From Streptomyces griseochromogenes (GTDB taxonomy: Bacteria; Actinomycetota; Actinomycetes; Streptomycetales; Streptomycetaceae): a stretch of DNA of 64,000 nucleotides. The translations under genes were made by a program, and so were the position numbers. Positions 38,124-45,987 of this stretch are shown here, piece after piece. The notes below the pieces were generated by a model. That model was not told the origin of the DNA. It did not search any database and worked only from the letters and a program-made list of their open reading frames with translations. The stretch is from the NCBI RefSeq assembly GCF_001542625.1, contig NZ_CP016279.1, positions 8,618,001-8,682,000 on the forward strand, in the 5' to 3' direction. Position 1 is the stretch's first letter. The number at the start of each line of letters is the position of its first letter.

Positions 38124-38140
38124 ACTGACGAATCGTCAGT
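38124..38140. promoter_or_regulatory. Perfect palindrome, candidate operator of the flavoprotein gene
   Basis: ACTGACGAATCGTCAGT is a 17-base palindrome with 8-base arms and a single central base. It starts 17 bases before the GTG of the ferredoxin reductase-type gene and abuts the stop of the next upstream gene. The size and symmetry suit a TetR- or MarR-type dimer; no such regulator is adjacent. Confidence 0.5.
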
Positions 38141-38490
38141 CAGCGGGCGTGCTCCGTGACCTGTTCCACAACACTCGTACCGCTGCCGGGCCGCGACTCC
38201 CACTCCCAGGTCTCCGCCAGCCGCACCCGCCCGTCGGGCAGCTCCACGACCGTCGACACACAGTGCCCCGAGGAGGTGGTCCCGTCGCGCCCCAGCTGCA
38301 CGTACCGGAAGTCCAGCCGGTCGCCCTTACGGGTCCCGACCAGATGGCCGCGCACGATGTCGCCGCCCGCGTACTCGGCCCAGATCTCGCCGTCCTTCTC
38401 GTGATACGCGAACCGGGTGTGCGTACCCACCTGACCTGCGGCTTGGTCCGCCACGGGGGCCATGATCAGTCCGTCGAGCGAGCGGGCCAT
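38140..38490 (-). CDS. Small conserved beta-rich protein
   Basis: A 116-residue protein with alternating strands such as THTRFAYHEKDGEIWAEYAGGDIVRGHLVGTRKGDRLDFRYVQL and RVRLAETWEWESRPGSGTSVVEQV, suggesting a small beta barrel. Similar short proteins in Bacillus and actinobacteria are often labelled N-acetylglutamate synthase in databases. I see no acetyltransferase motif and would not transfer that name. The ATG at 38490 has GGGAG upstream; an ATG nine codons later is possible. It is divergent from the riboswitch-thiOSG operon and close to the flavoprotein gene. Confidence 0.75.
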   Translation of the reverse strand: MARSLDGLIMAPVADQAAGQVGTHTRFAYHEKDGEIWAEYAGGDIVRGHLVGTRKGDRLDFRYVQLGRDGTTSSGHCVSTVVELPDGRVRLAETWEWESRPGSGTSVVEQVTEHAR

Positions 38491-38504
38491 GGGCAGGGGC
38501 TCCC

Positions 38505-38534
38505 TTACGAGTGACGAGTACCGCGGGCTAGGGT
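38505..38534 (+). promoter_or_regulatory. Promoter of the thiO-thiS-thiG operon
   Basis: TTACGA (38505-38510) and TAGGGT (38529-38534) with an 18-base spacer fit a vegetative Streptomyces promoter. They lie directly before the TPP riboswitch. Confidence 0.55.
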
Positions 38535-38550
38535 GGCCACCGTACAAGCA

Positions 38551-38637
38551 CTCGCGGGAGCCCGGACGCACCGGGCTGAGAGGGAGGCTGGCGGCCTCCG
38601 ACCGTACGAACCTGATCCGGGTCATGCCGGCGAAGGG
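38551..38637 (+). ncRNA. TPP riboswitch (THI element)
   Basis: The conserved thi-box blocks are all present in order: GGGCTGAGAGGG (pyrimidine-sensing), a variable P3 stem GGAGGCTGGCGGCCTCC, ACCGTACGAACCTGATCCGG and GTCATGCCGGCGAAGGGAG (pyrophosphate-sensing). The last block contains the GGGAGG ribosome-binding site of thiO, so thiamine pyrophosphate binding would hide it and block translation. Confidence 0.95.
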
Positions 38638-38652
38638 AGGGGCTGGACGCCC

Positions 38653-39849
38653 ATGTCGTCACGTACGTCCGACGTCCTCGTCATCGGGGGCGGAATCATC
38701 GGCCTGGTCACGGCCTGGCGTGCCGCGCAGCGCGGGCTCGCCACCACCGTGGTGGACCCCGAGCCCGGCGGCGGAGCCGCGCGGGTCGCGGCGGGGATGC
38801 TGGCCGCGGTCACCGAACTGCACTACGGCGAGGAGAGACTGCTCGCCCTCAACCTGGAATCGGCCCGCCGCTATCCGGACTTCGCGGCCGAGCTGACCGA
38901 ACTGACCGGTCACGACCTCGGCTACCGCCGCTGCGGCACGCTCGCCGTCGCACTGGACGCCGACGACCGCGCCCATCTGCGCGAGCTGCACGATCTGCAG
39001 CGGCGCTCGGGCCTGGAGTCGGAGTGGCTGTCGGGGCGGGAGTGCCGGCGCCTGGAGCCGATGCTCGCGCCCGGGGTGCGCGGCGGGCTGCGGGTCGACG
39101 GGGACCACCAGATCGATCCGCGGCGGCTGGCGTCGGCCCTGGTGGCCGCGTGCGAGCGGGCCGGGGTGGAGTTCCACCGGTCGTGGGCCGAGCGGCTCGA
39201 TGTGGCGGGGGACCGCGCCGCCGGCGTCACCACGGCGGACGGCACCGGGCTCGGCGCGGGGCAGGTCGTGCTCGCGGGCGGGAGCCTGAGCGGGCGCCTC
39301 GCGGGTGTCCCGGACGCCGTGCTGCCTCCGGTGCGGCCGGTGAAGGGGCAGGTGCTGCGGCTGGCCGTGCCCCGGCGGTACGCGCCGTTCCTGAGCCGCA
39401 CCGTACGGGCGGTGGTGCGCGGCAGCCATGTCTACCTGGTGCCCCGGGAGAACGGCGAGCTGGTCGTCGGCGCGACCAGCGAGGAGCTGGGCTGGGACAC
39501 GACGGTGACCGCGGGGGGCGTGTACGAGCTGCTGCGCGACGCGCACGAGCTGGTGCCGGGGATCACCGAGCTGCCCCTGACCGAGACCCGGGCGGGACTG
39601 CGCCCGGGCTCCCCCGACAACGCGCCGCTGCTCGGCCCCTCCGGCCTGGACGGGCTGCTGCTGGCCACCGGGCACTATCGCAACGGCGTGCTGCTCACGC
39701 CGGTCACCGGGGACGTCATGGCCGAGCTGCTGGCCGGCGGCGAGCTGCCGGAGGAGGCCCGTCCGTTCACGCCGGGGCGCTTCGGCGCCCGGCCCATGGA
39801 TCGACCCGCGCTCATGGAACAGCCCGCCCGCATGGAGCAGCCCGTATGA
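38653..39849 (+). CDS. thiO: Glycine oxidase ThiO
   Basis: An FAD-dependent D-amino acid oxidase-fold enzyme that oxidises glycine to dehydroglycine for the thiazole ring of thiamine. The 398-residue protein has the N-terminal FAD motif VLVIGGGIIGLVTAWRAAQRG (about residues 8-28). It also has GQVVLAGGSLSGRL, the VKGQVLRL and YLVPRENGELVVGATSEE strands, and the C-terminal LLLATGHYRNGVLLTP motif. Its expression is set by the TPP riboswitch in the leader. Its stop overlaps the thiS start by four bases (ATGA). The extreme C-terminus has repeated MEQPA units. Confidence 0.95.
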   Translation: MSSRTSDVLVIGGGIIGLVTAWRAAQRGLATTVVDPEPGGGAARVAAGMLAAVTELHYGEERLLALNLESARRYPDFAAELTELTGHDLGYRRCGTLAVALDADDRAHLRELHDLQRRSGLESEWLSGRECRRLEPMLAPGVRGGLRVDGDHQIDPRRLASALVAACERAGVEFHRSWAERLDVAGDRAAGVTTADGTGLGAGQVVLAGGSLSGRLAGVPDAVLPPVRPVKGQVLRLAVPRRYAPFLSRTVRAVVRGSHVYLVPRENGELVVGATSEELGWDTTVTAGGVYELLRDAHELVPGITELPLTETRAGLRPGSPDNAPLLGPSGLDGLLLATGHYRNGVLLTPVTGDVMAELLAGGELPEEARPFTPGRFGARPMDRPALMEQPARMEQPV

Positions 39850-40058
39850 ACCCCTCCGTCACGATCTCCGTCAACGGGGAGCACCGGGAGATCGCTTCCG
39901 GCACCGCGCTGGACGTCCTCGTCAGGACCCTCACGGTGGCGCCCTCCGGAGTGGCGGCCGCCGTCAACGAAACCGTCGTCCCGCGCGCGCAGTGGCCGCT
40001 CACGTCCCTCTTCGAGGGAGACCGCGTGGAGATCCTCACCGCCGTCCAAGGAGGCTGA
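39846..40058 (+). CDS. thiS: Sulfur carrier protein ThiS
   Basis: A 70-residue ubiquitin-fold protein that carries sulfur as a C-terminal thiocarboxylate into thiazole synthesis. It ends in the required Gly-Gly (TAVQGG) and has the ISVNGEHREI first strand and the VAAAVNETVVPRAQW core. It is translationally coupled to thiO and followed after three bases by thiG, with AAGGAGG at its own 3' end serving thiG. Confidence 0.96.
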   Translation: MNPSVTISVNGEHREIASGTALDVLVRTLTVAPSGVAAAVNETVVPRAQWPLTSLFEGDRVEILTAVQGG

Positions 40059-40856
<798 letters not shown>

Positions 40857-40949
40857 GCGGACGGCGGCAGGGTCACAGCTCTGCTGCATTCCGTCACCGG
40901 AACGGGCGAGCGGGCGGGAGTGTCGGTCGCCCCTCGTACACTCGCCTGC

Positions 40950-42881
40950 GTGGATACGACCCTTCAGGACCCCCTCGTCGGGCAGGTGCTCGACGGCCGG
41001 TATCGCGTCGACGCGCGGATCGCGGTCGGTGGGATGGCCACGGTCTACCGGGCCCTGGACACCCGCCTGGACCGGATTCTCGCGCTCAAGGTGATGCACC
41101 CGACGCTGGCGGCCGACGGGTCGTTCGTGGAGCGGTTCATCCGGGAGGCCAAGTCGGTCGCCCGGCTGGCCCACCCCAACGTGGTGCAGGTCTTCGACCA
41201 GGGCACCGACGGGTCGTACGTGTACCTGGCGATGGAGTACGTCGCCGGGTGCACCCTGCGGGACGTGCTGCGCGAGCGCGGCGCGCTGCAGCCCCGGGCC
41301 GCGCTGGACATCCTGGAGCCCGTGCTGGCCGCCCTCGGCGCCGCGCACCGGGCCGGGTTCGTGCACCGGGACATGAAGCCCGAGAACGTGCTGATAGGGG
41401 ACGACGGGCGGGTCAAGGTCGCCGACTTCGGCCTGGTGCGGTCCGTGGACACCGTGACCAGCACGACGGGTGCCGTGCTCGGGACCGTGTCGTATCTCGC
41501 GCCCGAGCAGATCGAGCAGGGCACCGCCGACCCGCGCGTCGACGTGTACGCCTGCGGTGTCGTGCTCTACGAGATGCTGACCGGCGGCAAGCCGCACTCC
41601 GGGGAGTCCCCCGCCCAGGTGCTGTACAAGCACATCCACGAGGACGTGCCCCCGCCCTCGGCGCTCGTGCCGGGGATGCCGTACGAGCTGGACGAGCTGG
41701 TCGCCTCGGCCACCGCGCGCACCCCGGACGTGCGGCCGCACGACGCGGCGGCACTGCTCGGCCAGGTGCTGCGCGCGCGTGCCGAGCTCAGCACCGAGCA
41801 GCTGGACGCCCTGCCGCCGCAGGCGCTGTCGGCGGAGCACGACAATGCCGCGGACCGAACGAGCGTGATCCCGCGCTCGCTGACCGTGCCCCGACCGCTG
41901 CCCGTCAACGAGGACGAGGAGGCTCCCGCGGCGGGCGTCCAGCACACCAGCCGGCTGGACGGCCCTCCGGCTCCTCCGCGGCGGCGGCCGTCGCGCCCCC
42001 GGCGCGGGCTCGTCACGATCATCGCCGCGATCCTGGTGGTCTTCGGCGTGGGTGCCGGGGTCTGGTACATCAGCTCCGGGCAGTTCACCAAGGTCCCGCA
42101 GCTGCTGGCCAAGACCGAGGACCAGGCCAGATCGCGGCTGAAGGCGGCCGGGCTCGACGTCGGGCGGGTCAGGCTCGAATACAACGACACGGTCGAGCGC
42201 GGCACGGTCATCCGCACCGACCCGGCGGCCGGGGCCCGGATCCGCAGCAACGACTCCGTGACCCTGATCGTCTCCCGGGGCCCCGAGATAGTGAAGGTGC
42301 CGGACCTGGCGGGGGTCCCGCTGGGGAAGGCACAGGCGAAGCTGAAGGCGGCCGGGCTGGAGCCGGGCATGGTCAACCGGGCGTTCAGCGGCAGCGTCGC
42401 CAAGGGCTCGGTGATCAGTACCAACCCGGAGGCGGGCGTCAAGCGGCATGCCGGCTCGGCGATCACGCTCCTGGTCAGCAAGGGCGACCCGATCGACGTT
42501 CCCGATGTCACCGGCGACGACCTGGACGACGCCAAGCAGGAGCTGGAGGACGCCGGCCTGAAGGTGACCATCTCCACGGAGCAGGTCAACTCCGAGTACG
42601 ACAAGGGCAAGGTGGCCCGGCAGTCCCCGGCGGGCGACAGCCAGGCCGCCGAGGGCGACACGGTGACGCTGACCCTGTCCAAGGGCCCGGAGATGGTCGA
42701 GGTGCCGGACGTGGTCGGGGACAGTGTGGACGACGCGCAGAAGGCGCTGGAGGACGCCGGCTTCAAGGTCGAGAAGGACCGGGGTCTGCTCGGGCTCTTC
42801 GGAGACACCGTGAAGAAGCAGTCGGTGGAGGGCGGCGAGACGGCCCCCAAGGGGGCGACGATCACGATCACCATCCGGTGA
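40950..42881 (+). CDS. PASTA-domain Ser/Thr protein kinase (PknB type)
   Basis: A single-pass membrane kinase that senses peptidoglycan fragments through PASTA repeats. The 643-residue protein has an N-terminal kinase domain (about 12-275) with IAVGGMATVYRA, catalytic Lys47 in ALKVMH, HRDMKPENVLIGDDG and DFG in KVADFGLVRS. A TTGAVLGTVSYLAPEQ activation segment is present. A juxtamembrane linker follows, then one transmembrane helix (about 348-368) and four extracellular PASTA domains, three of them marked by VPDLAG, VPDVTG and VPDVVG. The GTG at 40950 lies 7 bases after TACACT (40937-40942) with no ribosome-binding site, pointing to a leaderless transcript. Confidence 0.94.
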   Translation: MDTTLQDPLVGQVLDGRYRVDARIAVGGMATVYRALDTRLDRILALKVMHPTLAADGSFVERFIREAKSVARLAHPNVVQVFDQGTDGSYVYLAMEYVAGCTLRDVLRERGALQPRAALDILEPVLAALGAAHRAGFVHRDMKPENVLIGDDGRVKVADFGLVRSVDTVTSTTGAVLGTVSYLAPEQIEQGTADPRVDVYACGVVLYEMLTGGKPHSGESPAQVLYKHIHEDVPPPSALVPGMPYELDELVASATARTPDVRPHDAAALLGQVLRARAELSTEQLDALPPQALSAEHDNAADRTSVIPRSLTVPRPLPVNEDEEAPAAGVQHTSRLDGPPAPPRRRPSRPRRGLVTIIAAILVVFGVGAGVWYISSGQFTKVPQLLAKTEDQARSRLKAAGLDVGRVRLEYNDTVERGTVIRTDPAAGARIRSNDSVTLIVSRGPEIVKVPDLAGVPLGKAQAKLKAAGLEPGMVNRAFSGSVAKGSVISTNPEAGVKRHAGSAITLLVSKGDPIDVPDVTGDDLDDAKQELEDAGLKVTISTEQVNSEYDKGKVARQSPAGDSQAAEGDTVTLTLSKGPEMVEVPDVVGDSVDDAQKALEDAGFKVEKDRGLLGLFGDTVKKQSVEGGETAPKGATITITIR

Positions 42882-42915
42882 AAGGGGACGGCGCGCCGCG
42901 TGACACCCTGAACGG

Positions 42916-43821
42916 GTGAGCATCAAGCAGTCCCCCGCCCCTGCCGGCGGCCCCGGAGCCGGTCCTTCCCGCAACCCCGTCGGCGGTCACGTTCCCGTGG
43001 CCGGCGGTCTGAACTCCGTGGGCCTGTCCTACGCCCGTGACCTCAAGGCCGAGACCGTGCAGGTCTTCGTGGCCAATCCGCGCGGCTGGGCGACCCCGGC
43101 CGGCAATCCGCGGCAGGACGAGGAGTTCCGGGCGGCCTGTGCGGCGGAGTCGATCCCGGCGTATGTGCACGCCCCCTACTTGATCAACTTCGGCTCGCAC
43201 ACCGAGGCGACCGTGGAGAGGTCGGTGGAGTCGCTGCGGCACTCGCTGCGGCGCGGGCGGGAGATCGGCGCGCTGGGTGTGGTCGTCCACACGGGCAGCG
43301 CGACGGGCGGGCGGGAGCGGGCCGTGGCGCTGAAGCAGGTGCGGGAACATCTGCTGCCGCTGCTGGACGAGCTGACCCACGACGACGACCCGTTCCTGCT
43401 GCTGGAGTCGACCGCCGGGCAGGGCGCCTCGTTGTGCTCGCGCACCTGGGACTTCGGACCGTACTTCGAGGCGCTGGACGCCCATCCGAAGCTGGGGGTG
43501 TGCCTGGACACCTGTCACATCTTCGCCGCCGGGCACGATCTGACCGGGCCGGACGGCATGCACCAGACCCTCGATCTGCTGGTGGACACCGTCGGCGAGG
43601 GCCGGCTGAAGCTGATCCACGCCAACGACTCCAAGGACGTGGTCGGCGCGCACAAGGACCGGCACGAGAACATCGGCGCCGGGCACATCGGCGAGGACCC
43701 GTTCCGGGCGCTGATGAACCACCCGGCGACCGAGGGCGTACCGCTGATCATCGAGACGCCGGGCGGCAAGGAGGGGCACGCGGCGGATGTGGAGCGGCTG
43801 AAGAAACTGCGTGACGCCTGA
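42916..43821 (+). CDS. nfo: Deoxyribonuclease IV (endonuclease IV, AP endonuclease)
   Basis: A zinc-dependent AP endonuclease of base excision repair. The 301-residue TIM-barrel protein carries the metal-binding motifs of the family: VGGHVPVAGGL near the start, VHAPYLINFGS, HTGS in VVVHTGSATGG, the LLLESTAGQG Glu ligand, GVCLDTCHIFAAGHD, LIHANDSKD and HENIGAGHIG. A 15-residue Pro/Gly leader precedes the fold. It follows the kinase gene after 34 bases and may be read from the same transcript. Confidence 0.94.
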   Translation: MSIKQSPAPAGGPGAGPSRNPVGGHVPVAGGLNSVGLSYARDLKAETVQVFVANPRGWATPAGNPRQDEEFRAACAAESIPAYVHAPYLINFGSHTEATVERSVESLRHSLRRGREIGALGVVVHTGSATGGRERAVALKQVREHLLPLLDELTHDDDPFLLLESTAGQGASLCSRTWDFGPYFEALDAHPKLGVCLDTCHIFAAGHDLTGPDGMHQTLDLLVDTVGEGRLKLIHANDSKDVVGAHKDRHENIGAGHIGEDPFRALMNHPATEGVPLIIETPGGKEGHAADVERLKKLRDA

Positions 43822-43831
43822 GGGCGCCTGA

Positions 43832-44107
43832 TCAGTCCTCCGTCTCGAACAGCACGTGCGTCGTGTCGACGAGGTGCACCACGAGCACGATCAGCAGACC
43901 GTCACTGATGACGTACTCCACTGCCATGGTGTGGGTCAGCGCGAGCGAGCGGGTGTTCTCGTCGTTGGAGATCGCCGAGGAGATCTTGGTGCGGGGGTCC
44001 TTGGCCAGTATGGCGAGTCCGCGCTGGAGTACCTCAAGGCGGTCGTCCGGAAGGCTGTCGCGAACGCGCGCCGCAGCCTCCGAGAAGATCACGTTGAAGA
44101 CGGCCAT
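43832..44107 (-). CDS. Small RelE/ParE-like protein, no antitoxin visible
   Basis: A 91-residue protein whose layout resembles the RelE/ParE toxin fold. It has a first strand FNVIFSEAAARV, a two-helix hairpin with LPDDRLEVLQRGLAILAKDPRT, and then strands ending in MAVEYVISDGLLIVLVVHLVD. The ATG at 44107 has GGGAG in front. No antitoxin-like gene is adjacent on the same strand, so toxin activity is doubtful; a domesticated or unrelated housekeeping protein is as likely. It converges on nfo with 10 bases between stops. Confidence 0.7.
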   Translation of the reverse strand: MAVFNVIFSEAAARVRDSLPDDRLEVLQRGLAILAKDPRTKISSAISNDENTRSLALTHTMAVEYVISDGLLIVLVVHLVDTTHVLFETED

Positions 44108-44181
44108 CGGCGCTCCCTGCACGGTTGTCGGAGTAACCGGCAACGAGCTTACCGGCACGGTCACTCTGTCGCCGGATTCTC

Positions 44182-44305
44182 GCAGCTGTGCGACCTGCTG
44201 CTCCGGATCTCGCTCATGATCGCCTTCGCGGTGACCACCCCGGTCGACAAGTGGACGACCGGCCGGGGCAAGGGGCACGCGGTGGTGCACCGGTTCCACC
44301 ACTGA
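44182..44305 (+). pseudogene. C-terminal remnant of a DUF4396 membrane protein
   Basis: The plus strand encodes, up to a TGA at 44303-44305, a segment matching the C-terminal transmembrane helix and tail of DUF4396 proteins: LMIAFAVTTPVDKW followed by GRGKGHAVVHRFHH. The rest of that family's sequence (a metal-binding N-terminus and three earlier helices) is missing; the upstream region in this frame is antisense to the RelE-like gene. It looks like the last 40 or so codons of a gene otherwise deleted. Confidence 0.6.
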
Positions 44306-44310
44306 GGCGG

Positions 44311-44943
44311 TCAGAGCTCGGGGCCGTCCCCCGGCCCCTCCTGGTAGGAGTAGCGCTGTTCCTTCCAGGGGTCGCCGATGTTGTGATAGCCGCGCTCCTC
44401 CCAGAAGCCGCGGCGGTCGGCGGTCATGTACTCCACGCCCCGCACCCACTTGGGGCCCTTCCAGGCGTACAGGTGGGGGACGATCAGGCGCACCGGGAAG
44501 CCGTGCTCGGCGGTGAGGAGTTCGCCGTCCTTGTGGGTGGCGAAGACGGTGCGGTCGGAGTCGAAGTCCGCGAGGCGCAGATTCGAGCTGAATCCGTACT
44601 CCGCCCACACCATCACATGAGTGACGTCGGGGGCCGGCGGGGCCAGGTCGAGGATCGTCCGGGCGGGGACGCCGCCCCACTCGGCACCGACCATGCTGAA
44701 CTTGGTCACACAGTGCAGATCGGCCACCACGGTGGTGTACGGCAGGGCCGTGAACTCCTCGTGGTTCCAGGTGTGCTTGTCACCGTCGGCGGTGGCGCCG
44801 AAGACCCGGAACTCCCAGCGTTCGGGCCGGAACTTCGGCACGGGTCCGTAGTGCGTGACCGGCCAGCCACGCTGCAGTCGCTGCCCCGGCGGAAGCTCGG
44901 ACCCTGCCGCTGCCCCAGATTCTCGCTCCACCGGATGACCCAT
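44311..44943 (-). CDS. Sulfite oxidase-like molybdopterin oxidoreductase
   Basis: A 210-residue protein of the sulfite oxidase/YedY molybdopterin fold (SUOX catalytic core only). Cys78 in DLHCVTKFS is the expected molybdenum ligand. The WGGVPARTIL, TAEHGFPVRLIVPHLYAWKGPKWVRGVEYM and WEERGYHNIGDPW motifs line the cofactor pocket. There is no signal peptide, heme domain or dimerisation domain, so it is a short cytoplasmic type of unknown substrate. The gene is divergent from bfr across 175 bases that hold a repeat-palindrome element. Confidence 0.88.
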   Translation of the reverse strand: MGHPVERESGAAAGSELPPGQRLQRGWPVTHYGPVPKFRPERWEFRVFGATADGDKHTWNHEEFTALPYTTVVADLHCVTKFSMVGAEWGGVPARTILDLAPPAPDVTHVMVWAEYGFSSNLRLADFDSDRTVFATHKDGELLTAEHGFPVRLIVPHLYAWKGPKWVRGVEYMTADRRGFWEERGYHNIGDPWKEQRYSYQEGPGDGPEL

Positions 44944-45014
44944 GTATCCATCCTGACAGACCTGGGGCAGTGCCCTTGACCACCGTCCATGAATCGGACA
45001 ACTCCTATCAAGTC

Positions 45015-45043
45015 AGTGCGTACTTACTAAGTGCGCACTTACT
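45015..45043. promoter_or_regulatory. Tandem 14-base repeat with palindrome, candidate operator
   Basis: AGTGCGTACTTACT (45015-45028) and AGTGCGCACTTACT (45030-45043) are near-identical direct repeats one base apart. The overlap contains the perfect 14-base palindrome TAAGTGCGCACTTA (45028-45041). The site lies 75 bases before bfr and about 70 before the divergent sulfite-oxidase-like gene, so it could control either. Confidence 0.5.
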
Positions 45044-45118
45044 GGACGATCTTCCCCACCGGTGTCATCATGCCGCCGCACCCCTCACCCGTCCCTCCGT
45101 GTGGAAGGAGCCGCTGCG

Positions 45119-45598
45119 ATGCAGGGCGACCCCGAGGTCATCGAGTTCCTCAACGAACAGCTCACCGGCGAGCTGACCGCGATCAACCAGTACTTCCTGC
45201 ACGCGAAGATGCAGGAGAACTTCGGCTGGTACAAGCTCGCCAAGTACACGCGGCACGAGTCGTTCGACGAGATGAAGCACGCCGAGGTGCTCACCGACCG
45301 GATCCTGTTCCTGGAGGGGCTGCCCAACTACCAGCGGCTGTTCCATGTGCGGGTGGGGCAGACCGTCAAGGAGATGTTCGAGGCCGACCGGCAGATCGAG
45401 GTGGAGGCGATCGACCGGCTCAAGCGGGGCATCAAGGTGATGCGCGAGAAGGGCGACATCACGTCGGCGAACATCTTCGAGGACATCCTCGCCGACGAGG
45501 AGCACCACATCGACTACCTCGACACCCAGCTGGAGCTGCTGGAGAAGCTCGGCGAGGCGCTCTACCTCGCCCAGCTGATCGAGCAGCCGGAGAGCTAG
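45119..45598 (+). CDS. bfr: Bacterioferritin
   Basis: A heme-containing 24-subunit iron store with ferroxidase activity. The 159-residue protein has every ferroxidase ligand at the canonical position: Glu18, Glu51, His54, Glu94, Glu127 and His130. The heme ligand Met52 is present too. The ATG follows GGAAGGAGC. The bfr stop overlaps the stop of the convergent bacterioferritin-associated ferredoxin gene by four bases (CTAG). No IdeR-type iron box is seen upstream, only the repeat-palindrome element. Confidence 0.97.
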   Translation: MQGDPEVIEFLNEQLTGELTAINQYFLHAKMQENFGWYKLAKYTRHESFDEMKHAEVLTDRILFLEGLPNYQRLFHVRVGQTVKEMFEADRQIEVEAIDRLKRGIKVMREKGDITSANIFEDILADEEHHIDYLDTQLELLEKLGEALYLAQLIEQPES

Positions 45599-45837
45599 GC
45601 GGCCTCGTCCAGGCCGGAGAGGTCCTCCAGACCCGTGAGGACGGGGCGGCCCTGGTCGGCCAGTTCACGGCGCGGGCAGGCGCCACGGCCGAGGATCGCC
45701 TGGATACGGCGTACACACGAACCGCAGTCGGTGCCCGCCTTGCAGGCGGAGGCGATCTGGCGGGGGGTGCAGGCACCGTCCTCCGCGTGCTGCTTGACCT
45801 GAGCCTCGGTGATGCCGAAGCAGCTGCAGACGTACAC
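45595..45837 (-). CDS. bfd: Bacterioferritin-associated ferredoxin (BFD-like [2Fe-2S] protein)
   Basis: An 80-residue [2Fe-2S] protein that in other bacteria reduces the bacterioferritin core to release iron. The four cluster cysteines are Cys4 and Cys6 in YVCSCFGIT and Cys38 and Cys41 in GTDCGSCVRRI. The GTG at 45837 has GGGAGGTGG in front, and the protein then begins at the conserved YVCSC motif. An iron box lies just upstream. The gene is convergent with bfr and overlaps its stop. Confidence 0.94.
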   Translation of the reverse strand: MYVCSCFGITEAQVKQHAEDGACTPRQIASACKAGTDCGSCVRRIQAILGRGACPRRELADQGRPVLTGLEDLSGLDEAA

Positions 45838-45883
45838 GGGGATCCACCTCCCGACGGGACGATTCGTATGGCCATCCCGCTTG

Positions 45884-45902
45884 ATCGGTGAGGCTAACCT
45901 AA
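45884..45902 (-). promoter_or_regulatory. Iron box (DmdR/IdeR-type) upstream of bfd
   Basis: On the minus strand TTAGGTTAGCCTCACCGAT matches the consensus TTAGGTTAGGCTAACCTAA at 15 of 19 positions. It is centred about 55 bases before the bfd start, where binding of the Fe(II)-loaded regulator would block transcription. Low iron should therefore raise Bfd and iron release. Confidence 0.75.
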
Positions 45903-45930
45903 CCTTACCCGCCGCGCAGAAACCGCAAAA

Positions 45931-45974
45931 GTGCGGTGGGGCGTGGATCGCATGTGATCCGCGCCCCATCGCAC
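45931..45974 (-). terminator. Terminator of the DAHP synthase gene
   Basis: A 19-base stem with two G-T mismatched pairs and a 6-nt loop, followed on the minus strand by TTTT, lies 14 bases after the DAHP synthase stop. It also separates that gene from the bfd promoter. Confidence 0.85.
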
Positions 45975-45987
45975 CTGCCGATCTCGG

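Noticed and set aside
44188..44979. A 263-codon plus-strand frame opposite the sulfite-oxidase-like gene.
   Set aside because: Antisense shadow of a gene with a clear molybdenum-ligand motif.
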